From the NCBI RefSeq assembly GCF_024584515.1, contig NZ_CP102173.1:1550001-1614000 (forward strand): a stretch of 64,000 bases of DNA. The letters run 5' to 3'. Positions 35,428 through 44,791 of this stretch are shown here, piece by piece. Positions within the stretch are counted from its first letter, which is position 1. Each line of letters opens with the position of its first letter. The notes below the pieces were generated by a model that was given only the letters and a program-made list of their open reading frames with translations, had not been told where the DNA came from and ran no database searches. The DNA is from Aeromicrobium wangtongii. GTDB lineage: Bacteria; Actinomycetota; Actinomycetes; Propionibacteriales; Nocardioidaceae. Position numbers and translations under genes: made by a program.

Positions 35428-37194
35428 ATGCGACTCACCAACGTCGCCCATCTGCGCCTCCCGTTCGGACGACTGATCGGGTACGACGTGAGGGTGTCTG
35501 CACCCGGCCGTGAGCTGCCCATCTCGTTCGACCAGCGGCGGCACGTCAAGGCGGGGGACCGGCCCGGGTCATGGATGGCCATCTCGATCCGGCTCGACCA
35601 GCCGGTCGACAGGGACGTCCTCGCAGCCGCGTGGCTGGCGGTGATCGCCCGCCACGGCACCCTGCGGTCGGTGTTCGTGCCCGGCGACGACGGAGAGTCG
35701 CGGCTGCACGAGGTCGAGGTGGTCGGTGGTTCGTGGACCGAGCACCCCATCGCCCCGGGGCAGGCCGTCAACGATGCCCTCAAGGAGGTGCTCGACGCGG
35801 CGTGTCGCCCCTGCTCGGCGCCCTCGCACCGGCTCAGCGTCCTGGAGACCGCGGCGGGTCCGACGATCGTCGTCGCCGCGGATCACTCCCACGTCGACAT
35901 GTGGTCGATGCTGGTGATCGTCCGTGAGCTGCTCGCCGCGCTGGCGGACGCCGGAGCGGGCCGGGCATCCAGTCTGGTTGCCGTTCCCGCGTTCGCCGAG
36001 CACTCCGCCGCGCTGCTGGACCGGGCCAGGGCGCCGCAGGAGGTCCACGACCGGTGGCGCGAGATCCTCGAGGGCAGCGGCGGGATGATGCCGCGGTTCC
36101 CGCTGCCACTCGGGGAGCCGGTGCCGCACCTGGAGCGGGTCGAGGTGCGCGACGTGCTCGACGTCGACGACAGCGCCGCCTTCACCGCGCAGGCCGGCGC
36201 CGATGGCGTCTCGACGCTCACGCTCGCAGTCTCGGCGATGACCGGGGTCACCCGCGAGCTGGCCGGTGAGCCGCTGCGCGCGGTCTTCCCGGTCCACAGC
36301 AGGTACGAGAGCACCTGGCACGACTCGGTCGGATGGTTCATCACCAACTCCGTGCTGGAGTCGGGCGATCCCGATCCGCGCACGTGCGCGGCCGCGGTCA
36401 AGGAGGCCGTCCAGCTGGGCTCGTGGCCGCTGGAGGAGATCCTGCGGCCATGGGGCGGCATGCCCGAAGCGCCCGGCATGTTCGCGATCTCGTGGCTCGA
36501 CCTGCGGCGCCTGCCGGTGCGGGTCGACGCGGCCGGTCTCGAGGCCCAGTACGTCAGCGCCGCGATCCGCACCGACGGCGTCATGCTGTGGTTCATCCTC
36601 GACGAGAGCGGGCTGCACCTGCGGTGCCGCTACCCGGACACGCCGGAGGCGCGGACGCATGTGGGCGCGTGGCTGGACCAGCTGGTGGCCCGGCTGCAGC
36701 GCATCGCTCGTTCGTCGGCGGGCGGCCGCCTCGAGGTCGTCGGCCGGAGCTACCGGGTGGAGCGGGCGACCCGGGCCGACGTGCCTGCTGTCGTCGCTCT
36801 GCTGGCCGACGACGGGCTGGGACGAACCCGCGAGAATGCGGACGACGCGCGGTACGAGGCGGCGTTCGACGTCGTGGCACGTGACTCGTCGCAGTACCTC
36901 GCCGTCGTCCGCGACGAGACCGACGGGGTCGTGGCGACGATGCAGCTGACGATCATCCCCGGCCTCGTGCGCTCCGGCACGACGCGGTTGCAGATCGAGG
37001 GGGTGCGGGTCGCGGCGGCGCACCGCGCCCGCGGGCTGGGCGCGGCGATGCTCGAGTGGGCCCACGCGCACGGTCGCTCGCGGGGTGCCACGCTCGCGCA
37101 GCTCACGACGGACGGATCCCGGGAGCGGGCGCGGTCCTTCTACGAGCGGCTCGGCTACGAGCCCAGCCATGTCGGTCTGAAGCGGCATCTGTAG
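35428..37194 (+). CDS. Condensation-domain/GNAT fusion protein
   Basis: This 588-residue protein joins an NRPS condensation-like domain (about residues 1-430; active-site variant HSHVDMWS in place of HHxxxDG) to a C-terminal GNAT acetyltransferase. The GNAT acetyl-CoA motif is RVAAAHRARGLGAAM near residue 532, with FYERLGYEP at the end. Nothing else of an NRPS (adenylation, carrier) is nearby. The pairing suggests an amide-forming or acyl-transferring enzyme that uses acyl donors in trans (inference). ATG 35428 is preferred over an in-frame TTG 24 bp upstream. Confidence 0.8.
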   Translation: MRLTNVAHLRLPFGRLIGYDVRVSAPGRELPISFDQRRHVKAGDRPGSWMAISIRLDQPVDRDVLAAAWLAVIARHGTLRSVFVPGDDGESRLHEVEVVGGSWTEHPIAPGQAVNDALKEVLDAACRPCSAPSHRLSVLETAAGPTIVVAADHSHVDMWSMLVIVRELLAALADAGAGRASSLVAVPAFAEHSAALLDRARAPQEVHDRWREILEGSGGMMPRFPLPLGEPVPHLERVEVRDVLDVDDSAAFTAQAGADGVSTLTLAVSAMTGVTRELAGEPLRAVFPVHSRYESTWHDSVGWFITNSVLESGDPDPRTCAAAVKEAVQLGSWPLEEILRPWGGMPEAPGMFAISWLDLRRLPVRVDAAGLEAQYVSAAIRTDGVMLWFILDESGLHLRCRYPDTPEARTHVGAWLDQLVARLQRIARSSAGGRLEVVGRSYRVERATRADVPAVVALLADDGLGRTRENADDARYEAAFDVVARDSSQYLAVVRDETDGVVATMQLTIIPGLVRSGTTRLQIEGVRVAAAHRARGLGAAMLEWAHAHGRSRGATLAQLTTDGSRERARSFYERLGYEPSHVGLKRHL

Positions 37195-37242
37195 GCCATA
37201 CTGGGAGGTGGTCGCTGCGAGACGAGCCCGAGGGGGTTGGCG

Positions 37243-37590
37243 ATGGCATATGACCAAGCCCTGGCCGGACGGATCCGCGCCGCCGTCGAAGCAGCCGCCG
37301 GGGCGGTCGACTGCCGTGAGATCTCGATGTTCGGCGGACTCTGCTGGACGGTCAGCGGCCACATGGCCGTCGGTGCAGTGGGCGACGACCTCATGGTCCA
37401 CGTCGGCACGGATGGTCTGGACGAAGCGCTGCGACAGGGTGCGCGACGGGCAACGATGGGGGAGCGGACGATGGGCGGCGTTGTGCTGGTCGCCGCCGCG
37501 GACCTGCCGACCTCCGCGGCACTCGACGGCTGGGTCGACCCCGCCGTGCAACGGGCCCGGGCTAAGCCACCCAAGACCGCCAAGGGCTGA
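37243..37590 (+). CDS. TfoX N-terminal domain protein
   Basis: This 115-residue protein has the TfoX/Sxy N-terminal domain fold, with the marker EISMFGGLCWTVSGHMAVG near residue 28 and VHVGTDG. In gamma-proteobacteria TfoX links competence control; single-domain actinobacterial members are of unknown role. The lysine-rich tail (KPPKTAKG) is short and positively charged. The ATG follows AGGGGG at 37231-37236. Confidence 0.85.
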   Translation: MAYDQALAGRIRAAVEAAAGAVDCREISMFGGLCWTVSGHMAVGAVGDDLMVHVGTDGLDEALRQGARRATMGERTMGGVVLVAAADLPTSAALDGWVDPAVQRARAKPPKTAKG

Positions 37591-37614
37591 CCGTCGTCGG
37601 TGATAGGGGCGCCG

Positions 37615-38016
37615 TCAGGTGGTGACGAGCGCCGGATGCGACGCGTCCGCTGGCACGATGTCCCGCCCGAGCGGGAACAGCGAGATCGGGATCAGCTTGA
37701 AGTTCGCCAGGCCCAGCGGGATCCCGATGATGGTGATGCACAAGATGGCGCCGAGCACCGCGTGCCCGATCGCCAGCCACAGGCCCGAGAAGATGAACCA
37801 CAGCACGTTGCCGATACCCGAGGCGACGCCGGCCCCGGGCTTGACGACGACGGTTCGTCCGAACGGCCACAGCGCGAACAGGCCGATGCGGAACGAGGCG
37901 ATGCCGAACGGGATCCCGATGATCGTGATGCACCACAGGGCTCCGGCGAGCATGTAGCCGAGGAACATCCAGAAGCCGGAGACGACGAGCCAGAGGATGT
38001 TGAGCAGTAGTCGCAT
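37615..38016 (-). CDS. YccF-domain inner membrane protein
   Basis: This 133-residue protein has two copies of the YccF motif: LLNILWLVVSGFWMFLGY, then ITIIGIPFGIASFR, followed by the second copy WFIFSGLWLAIGH with CITIIGIPLGLANFK. It has four hydrophobic segments. Function is unknown. ATG 38016 is at the family N-terminus (MRLLLNI). Convergent TfoX-N protein ends 25 bp away. Confidence 0.9.
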   Translation of the reverse strand: MRLLLNILWLVVSGFWMFLGYMLAGALWCITIIGIPFGIASFRIGLFALWPFGRTVVVKPGAGVASGIGNVLWFIFSGLWLAIGHAVLGAILCITIIGIPLGLANFKLIPISLFPLGRDIVPADASHPALVTT

Positions 38017-38060
38017 GTTTTCCGCCTGTCGGTGTCCACTCCACATTCTCACGCCCGAGC

Positions 38061-38558
38061 GTGCCGGTATCGTCCGGTGCCGTGCCCCCGCGAGCCAGGA
38101 CCATCGAGAACGAGGTCGACGTGCCGGCGGACGCCGCAGCAGTCTGGGACCGGGTCGTCGATCCGGACGGCATCAATCACGAGATGCAGCCGTGGATGAC
38201 GATGCGTCTTCCGCGCCGAGCCGCCGGGATGACCATCGAGACCATCCCGCTCGGTAGACCGGTGGGACGGGCCTGGCTGCGGCTGTTCGGCCTCGTCCCG
38301 TTCGACTTCGATCACCTGATGCTCGTCGAGGTCGAGACGGGCGTCCGGTTCGTGGAGAGGTCCACCATGATGAGCATGCGGCGCTGGGAGCACGAACGGA
38401 CATTGACAACCGTCGCCGGTGGCACGCGCGTGCGCGACCGGGTGACCCTCCAGCCGCGGGTGCCCGTCCCGGGGCTGACCGTCGTTCTCGCGCGGGTGGT
38501 CGATGCGTTCTTCAAGCACCGGCAGCGGCGACTGGCACGGTACTTCGAAACCCATTGA
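38061..38558 (+). CDS. SRPBCC/polyketide-cyclase-fold protein
   Basis: This 165-residue START/SRPBCC-like protein has the N-terminal strand IENEVDVPADAAAVWDRV, a typical ligand-fold entry, and a C-terminal helix FKHRQRRLARYF. Ligand is unknown. A GTG at 38061 is one option; a second GTG at 38082 (PPRARTIENEV) is closer to the domain. It is divergent from yccF by 44 bp. Confidence 0.72.
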   Translation: MPVSSGAVPPRARTIENEVDVPADAAAVWDRVVDPDGINHEMQPWMTMRLPRRAAGMTIETIPLGRPVGRAWLRLFGLVPFDFDHLMLVEVETGVRFVERSTMMSMRRWEHERTLTTVAGGTRVRDRVTLQPRVPVPGLTVVLARVVDAFFKHRQRRLARYFETH

Positions 38559-38567
38559 GCTGCTCGC

Positions 38568-39797
38568 CTATTGGCGTAGGTGTCCGGGCAGCAGTGGTGG
38601 TGGGTCGGATCGGTATTGGTGGCCGGTGGGGGTTCGCCAGACGGTGGCTTTGCCGTCGGCGGTGACGGCCCAGCCTGGTAGGTGCTTGATGCTGTGGGAT
38701 CGAGCGCACAGGCCTTGGCCGTTGTCCTTGACTGACAGTCCGCCGTGCTCGTAGGCGTGGACGTGGTCGTCGTGGCGAACTTTCAGGTCGCAGCCGGGTT
38801 GGCGGCAGTACTGGTCGCGGGTGCGGATGTGCGCCGACGTGGTGCGGTCGAAGCGGCGCCTGCGGGGTTCGCGGACGGCCAGGGTGCCGTCGACGGGGTC
38901 GATGAGCAGGCGGCGGACCGAGGCGCGGGGTGCGCGGGCGAGGATCTCCTCGGCGACATCGGGGCAGATGGGTCCGTAACCGGTCAGCTCGACGGGAGTG
39001 TCGCCGCCGGCGACGAGGGTCTTGGCGTCCAGGACCAGGTTCAGTTCGACATCACAGGAGTCTGCGTAGGTCAGGCCGGTGACGCGTTCGACCAGGGTCT
39101 GGCACATGATCTGCCCGCGGGTGCGGGGATCGCCGGTGGCGCGCAGGCCGCTGGCGTAGTCGTCCAGGGCTTTGTAGGCGGCCAGGATCTGCTCGGCGGG
39201 GCCGCGGACGTGCAGGTGCGCGACGCCGTCCTTGTCGGGGAACATCGACACGCGTTGATCGGCACGGTTGCGGGTGGCCCGCTCGTGCGCGGCTTCGGCG
39301 TCGATGCTGATGACGACCCGGGCGGCAGCACGCCTGGCTTCGGCGGTGGTCAGGCCCGGCAGCTCGGGGGCGAGCTCACCGTCGGCGACGATCAGGTCGT
39401 CGACGTGCAGGGAGTCGACTTCGTGGGCGATGCCCCGAACGGTCGCTTCGCTGATGACACCGGTGGCGAACAGGGCGAACACGGCCGGCATCTGCGCCAT
39501 CACTAGCGCGACACCGACCTGGGTGCCGGCGGCGGTGGGGCCGATGTTGCGGGCCATCGCCACTTCGCCGATGACCGAAAGGGTCGGGTCTCCAGTGCCC
39601 AAGGGCATCAGCTTGGTGCGCTCGGAGAGCAGTCCGGCGATCTGCGCCAGCTGTTCGGCCTGCAGCGCCCGGATCCCACGATCGAGGGCCACGATCGCAT
39701 CGATCCGGTGGCCGCCACGGTCCAGAACCGGGTCCCCACCGAAGTCGTGGGCGCGCACCCGAGTCAGTACTGACTCCGTCGGCGCGTCCTTGAACAT
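38568..39797 (-). CDS. DUF222/HNH endonuclease-domain protein (13E12 type)
   Basis: This 409-residue protein has an N-terminal DUF222 region (to about residue 300) and a C-terminal HNH nuclease (RTRDQYCRQPGCDLKVRHDD, then HVHAYEHGGL with the catalytic His, and LCARSHSIKH). Such 13E12-repeat proteins are multi-copy in actinomycetes and often look mobile or phage-related. It ends 10 bp from the SRPBCC stop. No flanking repeats are visible. Confidence 0.9.
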   Translation of the reverse strand: MFKDAPTESVLTRVRAHDFGGDPVLDRGGHRIDAIVALDRGIRALQAEQLAQIAGLLSERTKLMPLGTGDPTLSVIGEVAMARNIGPTAAGTQVGVALVMAQMPAVFALFATGVISEATVRGIAHEVDSLHVDDLIVADGELAPELPGLTTAEARRAAARVVISIDAEAAHERATRNRADQRVSMFPDKDGVAHLHVRGPAEQILAAYKALDDYASGLRATGDPRTRGQIMCQTLVERVTGLTYADSCDVELNLVLDAKTLVAGGDTPVELTGYGPICPDVAEEILARAPRASVRRLLIDPVDGTLAVREPRRRRFDRTTSAHIRTRDQYCRQPGCDLKVRHDDHVHAYEHGGLSVKDNGQGLCARSHSIKHLPGWAVTADGKATVWRTPTGHQYRSDPPPLLPGHLRQ

Positions 39798-39884
39798 ACC
39801 TCCACACTAGAGGCCACCACCGACACAAACTTCCTGCGAGATCAGCGGTTTCCACACCCTCGACTCGCACGACACAATGAGCTC

Positions 39885-40475
39885 ATGCCCACCCCTCAGG
39901 TCGTCGCCGTCAGCCGTGACCAGACCCACCGATTCAGCAAGGTGCCGGTCGACTCGATCACCCTGGTGGCTGGGCTGGGGGTGCTCGGGGACGCCCACGC
40001 CGGCACGTTGGTGCAGCACCGATCGCGGGTGCGTCGCAACCCCAACCAGCCCAACCTGCGGCAGGTGCACCTGCTCCAGGCCGAGATCTTCGATGACGCC
40101 CGCGCCATGGGCTACGAGCTGCACGCCGGCGACCTGGGGGAGAACATCCTGACCGCAGACCTGGACCTCCTGGGTCTGCCGACAGGGACGTTGCTCGACC
40201 TGGGGGGCCCGGTCGTGCGGCTCACCGGGCTGCGCAACCCGTGCGTCCAGATCAACACCTTCCGGGCCGGCCTGATGAAGGTCGTGCTGTCCCGCGCGGA
40301 CGGGACGCCGTCCGAGCAGCCGGCGCCCTCAACCGCGTCGGCGAAGCACTCGACCACGCACGTCATCCGCAAGGCAGGAGTCATGGCTGTCGTCGATCGC
40401 GGCGGCGACGTCGTCCCGGGCCAGGCGATCACGGTGACTCTTCCCGACACGCGCACACCACTGAAGCCGGTCTAA
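39885..40475 (+). CDS. MOSC-domain protein
   Basis: This 196-residue protein has the MOSC sulfur-carrier fold: GVLGDAHAGTLVQHRS near the start, then LHAGDLGENI, and the conserved cysteine in GLRNPCVQI near residue 120. MOSC proteins transfer sulfur to molybdenum cofactor or reduce N-hydroxylated compounds. No molybdenum enzymes are adjacent, so its role is open. The late YFMV-type C-terminus is VTLPDTRTP. It has no obvious operon partner. Confidence 0.88.
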   Translation: MPTPQVVAVSRDQTHRFSKVPVDSITLVAGLGVLGDAHAGTLVQHRSRVRRNPNQPNLRQVHLLQAEIFDDARAMGYELHAGDLGENILTADLDLLGLPTGTLLDLGGPVVRLTGLRNPCVQINTFRAGLMKVVLSRADGTPSEQPAPSTASAKHSTTHVIRKAGVMAVVDRGGDVVPGQAITVTLPDTRTPLKPV

Positions 40476-40553
40476 CTGGGGATGTTCCCTATTCCCCGAT
40501 ATGACGCGGATACGCCTCGCGGGTTCTGAACCGACCTTCGCGGCGGGTCCCGT

Positions 40554-41471
40554 TCACTCGGGGGCCCAGCGCTCGGTGAGCCCCGTCGCGATGGTCTTCA
40601 CCTCTGCCAGAACTGCCTTCACCGTGGCGCGCTCGAGGGTCTCCGCTCTGGCGAGGCAGTCGATGTATCGGCCGAGACCCGGATTGGCGATCGGGCGGAG
40701 CACCAGGTCCGGATGGGCGCGGAGGTCGCTGGTGTACCGGGGCATCAGCGCTATGCAGTCGCTGGCGGACACCACCGCGGCGGCCACCAGGAACTCGTTG
40801 ATCCGGTGCACGATGCGGGCCTCGTTGCCGCCGACGCCCGCGATCACGGTGATGGCCTGTTCCAGTGGGAAGCCCTCGTGCACCGCGACCCAGGACTCAT
40901 CACCGAGATCGGCTGGCTCGATCGCCGACTTCGCTGCCAGGCGATGGTCGCGTCGGACGACGATGTCCAAGGGCTCGAACAGCAGCGGTTCTGCACGCAC
41001 CGATGTCGGCCACGTCGGGGAGCCGACGAGTCGATGCGCCAGGACCAGGTCGTGATCGGTCGTGAGCGAGGGAAAATCACCCTGAGCCACGTCGAAGTCG
41101 CCCAGCCTGAGGTCCGGCTTGTCGGGTCCGTGCAGCGCCTTGATCAGCGGCGCAAAGATTGCCAGTCCCGCGCTGTGGAAGGCTGCCACCGAAACGGTGC
41201 CGGAGCGGTCGTCCTGGAAGCGCGCCACTGCCTGCTCGGCGCGCTCGAGCGCCACCTCCACGTCGATCGCAGCCTTCGCCAGAGCGCGTCCGGCGTCGGT
41301 CAGCGCCGTCCGTCGCCCGTCCCGGTACGTCAACGGGACGGGTGAGCGGCGTTGCAGCGCACTGATCTGCTGCGAGATCGATGACGGGCTGACGCGCATG
41401 GCGGCCGCCACCGCGGCGATGCTGCCCCGGTCGCCCAGCTCTCTCAAAGCTCGAAGCTGGCCAAGTTCCAT
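40554..41471 (-). CDS. LysR-type regulator
   Basis: This 305-residue LysR protein has an N-terminal helix-turn-helix (GSIAAVAAAMRVSPSSISQQISAL, residues about 16-39). Its effector domain runs to the end, with a FHSAGL ligand-pocket start and a late DCIALMPRY. It is divergent from an EamA/DMT-type exporter with a 48-bp gap, so the exporter is the likely target. Two direct repeats of AGTTCCATAA lie over and just upstream of its start. Confidence 0.9.
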   Translation of the reverse strand: MELGQLRALRELGDRGSIAAVAAAMRVSPSSISQQISALQRRSPVPLTYRDGRRTALTDAGRALAKAAIDVEVALERAEQAVARFQDDRSGTVSVAAFHSAGLAIFAPLIKALHGPDKPDLRLGDFDVAQGDFPSLTTDHDLVLAHRLVGSPTWPTSVRAEPLLFEPLDIVVRRDHRLAAKSAIEPADLGDESWVAVHEGFPLEQAITVIAGVGGNEARIVHRINEFLVAAAVVSASDCIALMPRYTSDLRAHPDLVLRPIANPGLGRYIDCLARAETLERATVKAVLAEVKTIATGLTERWAPE

Positions 41472-41500
41472 AAGGCCAAACTAAACCATCAGTTCCATAA
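41464..41500. promoter_or_regulatory. Direct repeats in the LysR/exporter divergent promoter
   Basis: AGTTCCATAA occurs at 41464-41473 and 41491-41500, 27 bp apart. The first copy covers the LysR start codon. A short inverted pair AACT...AGTT (41479-41482, 41491-41494) lies between. Candidate LysR sites, unproven. Confidence 0.35.
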
Positions 41501-41519
41501 TCACTGTCTTGTCTAATGT

Positions 41520-42521
41520 GTGAGCCGGCAAGACGATGATGAGATGCACCTTGTCTCCCGTTTCCGCGTCGACCTGCTCCTGTTCATGGTCGCCGCCGCG
41601 TGGGGCTCGACGTACCTCGTGGCCAAGGAGCTGGTGACCCCGAGCTCCGTGGTGGCACTCCTGGCGCTGCGGATGCTGCTCGCCGCCACCGTCATGGGGG
41701 CGATCGTGGCGGCTCGGCGCCGCCCGGTGACCGCAGCCGAGCTGCAGGTAGGTGTCTTTCTCGGAGGGCTGCTGGCCGGCGTGTTCGTGTTTGAGACCTT
41801 TGGGATCGCTCACACCTCGGCCACGAACGCCGGACTGATCATCAGCCTGACGATCGTGTTCACGCCGATCCTCGACTCGTTCGTCTCCGGTCGCCGGTTG
41901 CCGGTCACGTTCCTTGTCGCCGCCACGATCGCCGTCGTCGGGGTCGCACTTCTCGCCGGAAACGGTGCACTGCGTCCACCGAACCTCGGCGATCTGCTGA
42001 TCCTCGGAGCGGCAGTCGTCCGAGCTGTCCATGTGACCTGGATGCCCAAGCTCACGGCCGACAGGCCGATGGACACACTCCACCTCACGACGGTGCAGCT
42101 GGCCACCTGCGCGGCGCTCTTCTCCGCGGGATCCGTGGTTCACGGCGACTCGATCCCGCAGTACGTCGCCCAGCTCGACCTCGGACGAGTCACCCTGTTC
42201 CTCTATCTGGTGCTCGTGTGCACGGTCTTTGCCTTCTTCGTTCAGATCTGGGCAGTGCGGCGCACGTCCCCCTCCAGGGTCAGCCTGCTTCTTGGCAGCG
42301 AACCCATCTGGGCCGCCGTCATCGGCATCACGGTGGCCAACGACAGCCTCACGCCGGCCGGCTATTGCGGCATCGGCCTCATCCTTGCCGGCACGGCCTG
42401 GGGCCGCTCCGTCGAGCGGAACCACCGGCTCCTGGCCGGGAGGCGGCCTGCCCCGTCACGGTCTGACAAAGACGCCCATGCGCCCGGCCGGACGGAAGCC
42501 GTTCCTTTCGTAGAAGGCTGA
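41520..42521 (+). CDS. EamA/DMT-superfamily exporter
   Basis: This 333-residue inner-membrane transporter has ten hydrophobic spans and two EamA halves. Family markers are AAAWGSTYLVAKEL, ATNAGLIISLTIVFTP, and RTSPSRVSLLLGSEPIWAAV in the second half. It probably exports an amino acid or small metabolite and is controlled by the divergent LysR. GTG 41520 is used; ATG 41544 is a second option that removes eight residues. Its 3' end overlaps the convergent GNAT gene by 66 bp. Confidence 0.88.
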   Translation: MSRQDDDEMHLVSRFRVDLLLFMVAAAWGSTYLVAKELVTPSSVVALLALRMLLAATVMGAIVAARRRPVTAAELQVGVFLGGLLAGVFVFETFGIAHTSATNAGLIISLTIVFTPILDSFVSGRRLPVTFLVAATIAVVGVALLAGNGALRPPNLGDLLILGAAVVRAVHVTWMPKLTADRPMDTLHLTTVQLATCAALFSAGSVVHGDSIPQYVAQLDLGRVTLFLYLVLVCTVFAFFVQIWAVRRTSPSRVSLLLGSEPIWAAVIGITVANDSLTPAGYCGIGLILAGTAWGRSVERNHRLLAGRRPAPSRSDKDAHAPGRTEAVPFVEG

Positions 42522-42884
42522 CGCGTCCCCGTCTCGCGCAGTCAGGAGATACCAGTGCCGCACGTCTCCCAGCTGATCGGCCAGGGCCTGCAGGAGCCGG
42601 GTGCCGTGGCCACAGCGCTGCACGCCTGCGCGAACACACATCTCCTTGAGGAGGAAGTGATCGTCGCCCGCTGAGCGTTCCAGATGACCGAGAGCGAAAC
42701 CGAGCAGCTCGCCGGCGGGATCCCACAGACAGACGCCGTGGGCACGAGGTGTGGCGAGGATGTCGCCGAGCCGCTGCGCAGCATCGACGGCACTCCACGA
42801 TTCGTTCCACGGTGGCGCGCTGAAGGTGTCGACGTAGAGGGAGACACAAGCGCCGAGCGCGTTGGTCGTCAGCGTGGTGATCAC
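42456..42884 (-). CDS. GNAT-family N-acetyltransferase
   Basis: This 142-residue GNAT protein has the acetyl-CoA motif CVRAGVQRCGHGTRLLQAL (residues about 84-102) and a late FYERNGFRP. N-terminal WNESWS is typical. Substrate is unknown. It uses GTG 42884 and overlaps the exporter end tail-to-tail by 66 bp. Confidence 0.85.
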   Translation of the reverse strand: MITTLTTNALGACVSLYVDTFSAPPWNESWSAVDAAQRLGDILATPRAHGVCLWDPAGELLGFALGHLERSAGDDHFLLKEMCVRAGVQRCGHGTRLLQALADQLGDVRHWYLLTARDGDASAFYERNGFRPAGRMGVFVRP

Positions 42885-43006
42885 GTATGAACCATGTCAG
42901 GTCGGTTGCCCCGCGGCCTGTCGGACGGAGTACGGCGAACACGGAGCCGCCTCCATGGTGACGTCCGCTGCCAGGATGTTGGCTCGAGACTGCGAAGTGC
43001 CCGACC

Positions 43007-43021
43007 CTGTGCCTGGCACAG
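43007..43021. promoter_or_regulatory. Palindrome upstream of the type III PKS operon
   Basis: CTGTGCC-T-GGCACAG is a perfect 15-bp palindrome. It lies about 155 bp before the PKS start in the 291-bp gap 42885-43175, which also has ACAATTGT (43084-43091) nearer the gene. No coding potential is seen there. Confidence 0.45.
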
Positions 43022-43175
43022 ATCGACCCCACGACGGGCTGCATCGAGGCCTGAGCTGATCGGACCACGTCGACGCTGGGATGACAATTGTTCTCGAGAT
43101 GTCGCCCCGGTCGGCCCGTGTGACGATGAAAAGAACCGGCATGGCGCTGCGGCGCCCCCGACGAAGGGAACGCGC

Positions 43176-44258
43176 GTGCAGATTCTCTCGGTGCGTGGCG
43201 CACTGCCCGAGCACTGCTACCAGCAGGACGAGATCACCGACGCCTTCGTGAGAGTCGTCGGTGACGGAACCCTCGATCGTGACCAACTGCAGGCCTTCCA
43301 CGACCATGCGGGCGTCCGACAGCGACATCTCGTGCTGCCGTTGGAGGACTACGCGGAGCTCGACGACTTCGGACGCTCGAACGACCTCTTCATCGAGCAC
43401 GCGGTTGCGCTGGGGTCCCGCGCGCTGCTCGATGCCTTGAAGGCGGCTGGTCTGACGCCGTCCGACGTCGACCTGATCGTGACCACCACCGTCACCGGAG
43501 TGGCGGTTCCGTCGCTCGACGCGCGGCTGGCCTCCGCCATCGGCCTGCGACCGGACGTGAAGCGCGTCCCGATCTTCGGCCTCGGATGCGTGGCGGGCGC
43601 GGCTGGTATCGCCCGCCTCCATGATCATCTCGTCGGGCATCCCGGCGACGTGGCGGTGCTGGTCTCGGTGGAGCTGTGCTCGCTCACGGTCCAGCGCGCA
43701 GACGTCTCCGTCGCCAACCTGGTGGCCAGCGGCCTGTTCGCCGACGGCGCGGCGGCCCTCGTCGCGCGGGGCTCAACGGGCGGGCGACCAGTGACCGTCC
43801 CCTCCGGCGCTGCCACGATCGAGGTGATCGACTCGCGCAGCCGGTTGTACCCGGACTCCGAACGCGTCATGGGCTTCGACCTGAGGTCGACGGGGCTTCG
43901 GATCGTGCTGGACGTGGGCGTGCCCGCCGTCGTCGAGCAGTTCATCGGTGGCGACGTCGACCTGTTCCTGGAGTCCCACGGATTGACCCGGGCCGACATC
44001 GACTTCTGGGTCTGCCACCCAGGTGGGCCGAAGGTGATCGAGGCGCTCGAACGGACGCTCGGGCTCAGCCACGAGGACGTCGCCCTGACGTGGGAGTCGC
44101 TGGCCACGGTCGGCAACCTCTCGTCCGCCTCGGTGCTGCACGTCCTGATGGACACGCTGCGCGAGCGACCACCGGCGCCGGGTGCGTACGGCATCCTCAT
44201 GGCGATGGGGCCGGGCTTCTGCTCCGAGCTGGTGCTGGTGCGCGGGGCAGCGGCATGA
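43176..44258 (+). CDS. Type III polyketide synthase (alkylresorcinol synthase type)
   Basis: This 360-residue type III PKS has the catalytic triad in family context: Cys in [10 protein letters not shown] near residue 139, His in [11 protein letters not shown] near residue 286, and Asn in TVGNLSSAS near residue 318. It extends a fatty-acyl starter with malonyl-CoA and cyclises it. It is followed by an ICMT-type methyltransferase and a flavoprotein with 1-4 bp overlaps, the srsA-srsB-srsC layout known from Streptomyces griseus phenolic lipids. GTG 43176 is chosen after AAGGGAACGC and gives a normal N-terminus. Confidence 0.9.
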   Translation: MQILSVRGALPEHCYQQDEITDAFVRVVGDGTLDRDQLQAFHDHAGVRQRHLVLPLEDYAELDDFGRSNDLFIEHAVALGSRALLDALKAAGLTPSDVDLIVTTTVTGVAVPSLDARLASAIGLRPDVKRVPIFGLGCVAGAAGIARLHDHLVGHPGDVAVLVSVELCSLTVQRADVSVANLVASGLFADGAAALVARGSTGGRPVTVPSGAATIEVIDSRSRLYPDSERVMGFDLRSTGLRIVLDVGVPAVVEQFIGGDVDLFLESHGLTRADIDFWVCHPGGPKVIEALERTLGLSHEDVALTWESLATVGNLSSASVLHVLMDTLRERPPAPGAYGILMAMGPGFCSELVLVRGAAA

Positions 44259-44791
44259 CCAGCCTGCTGGCGTTCACGATCCTGGTCGGTCTCGTCGGGC
44301 TCGAGCGGGTCGCGGAGATGATCGTGTCGCGCCGCAATGCCGAGTGGAGCTTCGCGCGGGGCGGCGTCGAGAGCGGCCAGCGGCACTTCCCGGTCATGGT
44401 GGCGCTCCACACGGCGTTCCTGGTGGGCATGCTCGTGGAGGCGTGGTGGCGACGGCCGGACGTGCCCGCGGCCCTCGCCTGGTCGATGCTGGCCGTGGTC
44501 ATCGCCTGCCAAGCGGGACGCTGGTGGTGCATCCAGGCGCTGGGCCGGCACTGGAACACGCGGGTGATCATCGTCCCGGGCACACCGCCGGTGCGGCGCG
44601 GGCCCTACCGGGTGCTGAGCCATCCGAACTACGTGGTCGTCGTGGTCGAGGGAGTCGCGCTGCCCATGGTCCACGACGCGTGGATCACCGCCGTCGTGTT
44701 CACGGTGCTCAACGCCGCCCTCCTGACGGTGCGGCTCCGCGTGGAGTCGGCCGCCCTGCGCACGTTGCCGGTCGCCCAGCCCGCCGCCTGA
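44255..44791 (+). CDS. ICMT-family methyltransferase (SrsB-like)
   Basis: This 178-residue membrane methyltransferase of the isoprenylcysteine carboxyl methyltransferase family has four to five spans and the SAM-binding tail [13 protein letters not shown] near residue 112. SrsB homologues methylate the alkylresorcinol hydroxyl group. The ATG overlaps the PKS stop by ATGA, and its stop overlaps the next start by TGATG, so all three genes are translationally coupled. Confidence 0.88.
   Translation: MTSLLAFTILVGLVGLERVAEMIVSRRNAEWSFARGGVESGQRHFPVMVALHTAFLVGMLVEAWWRRPDVPAALAWSMLAVVIACQAGRWWCIQALGRHWNTRVIIVPGTPPVRRGPYRVLSHPNYVVVVVEGVALPMVHDAWITAVVFTVLNAALLTVRLRVESAALRTLPVAQPAA

Noticed and set aside
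42885-43175. A hidden gene before the PKS
   Set aside because: The long plus-strand frame has no family match and lacks a ribosome site; the PKS fold starts at 43176.
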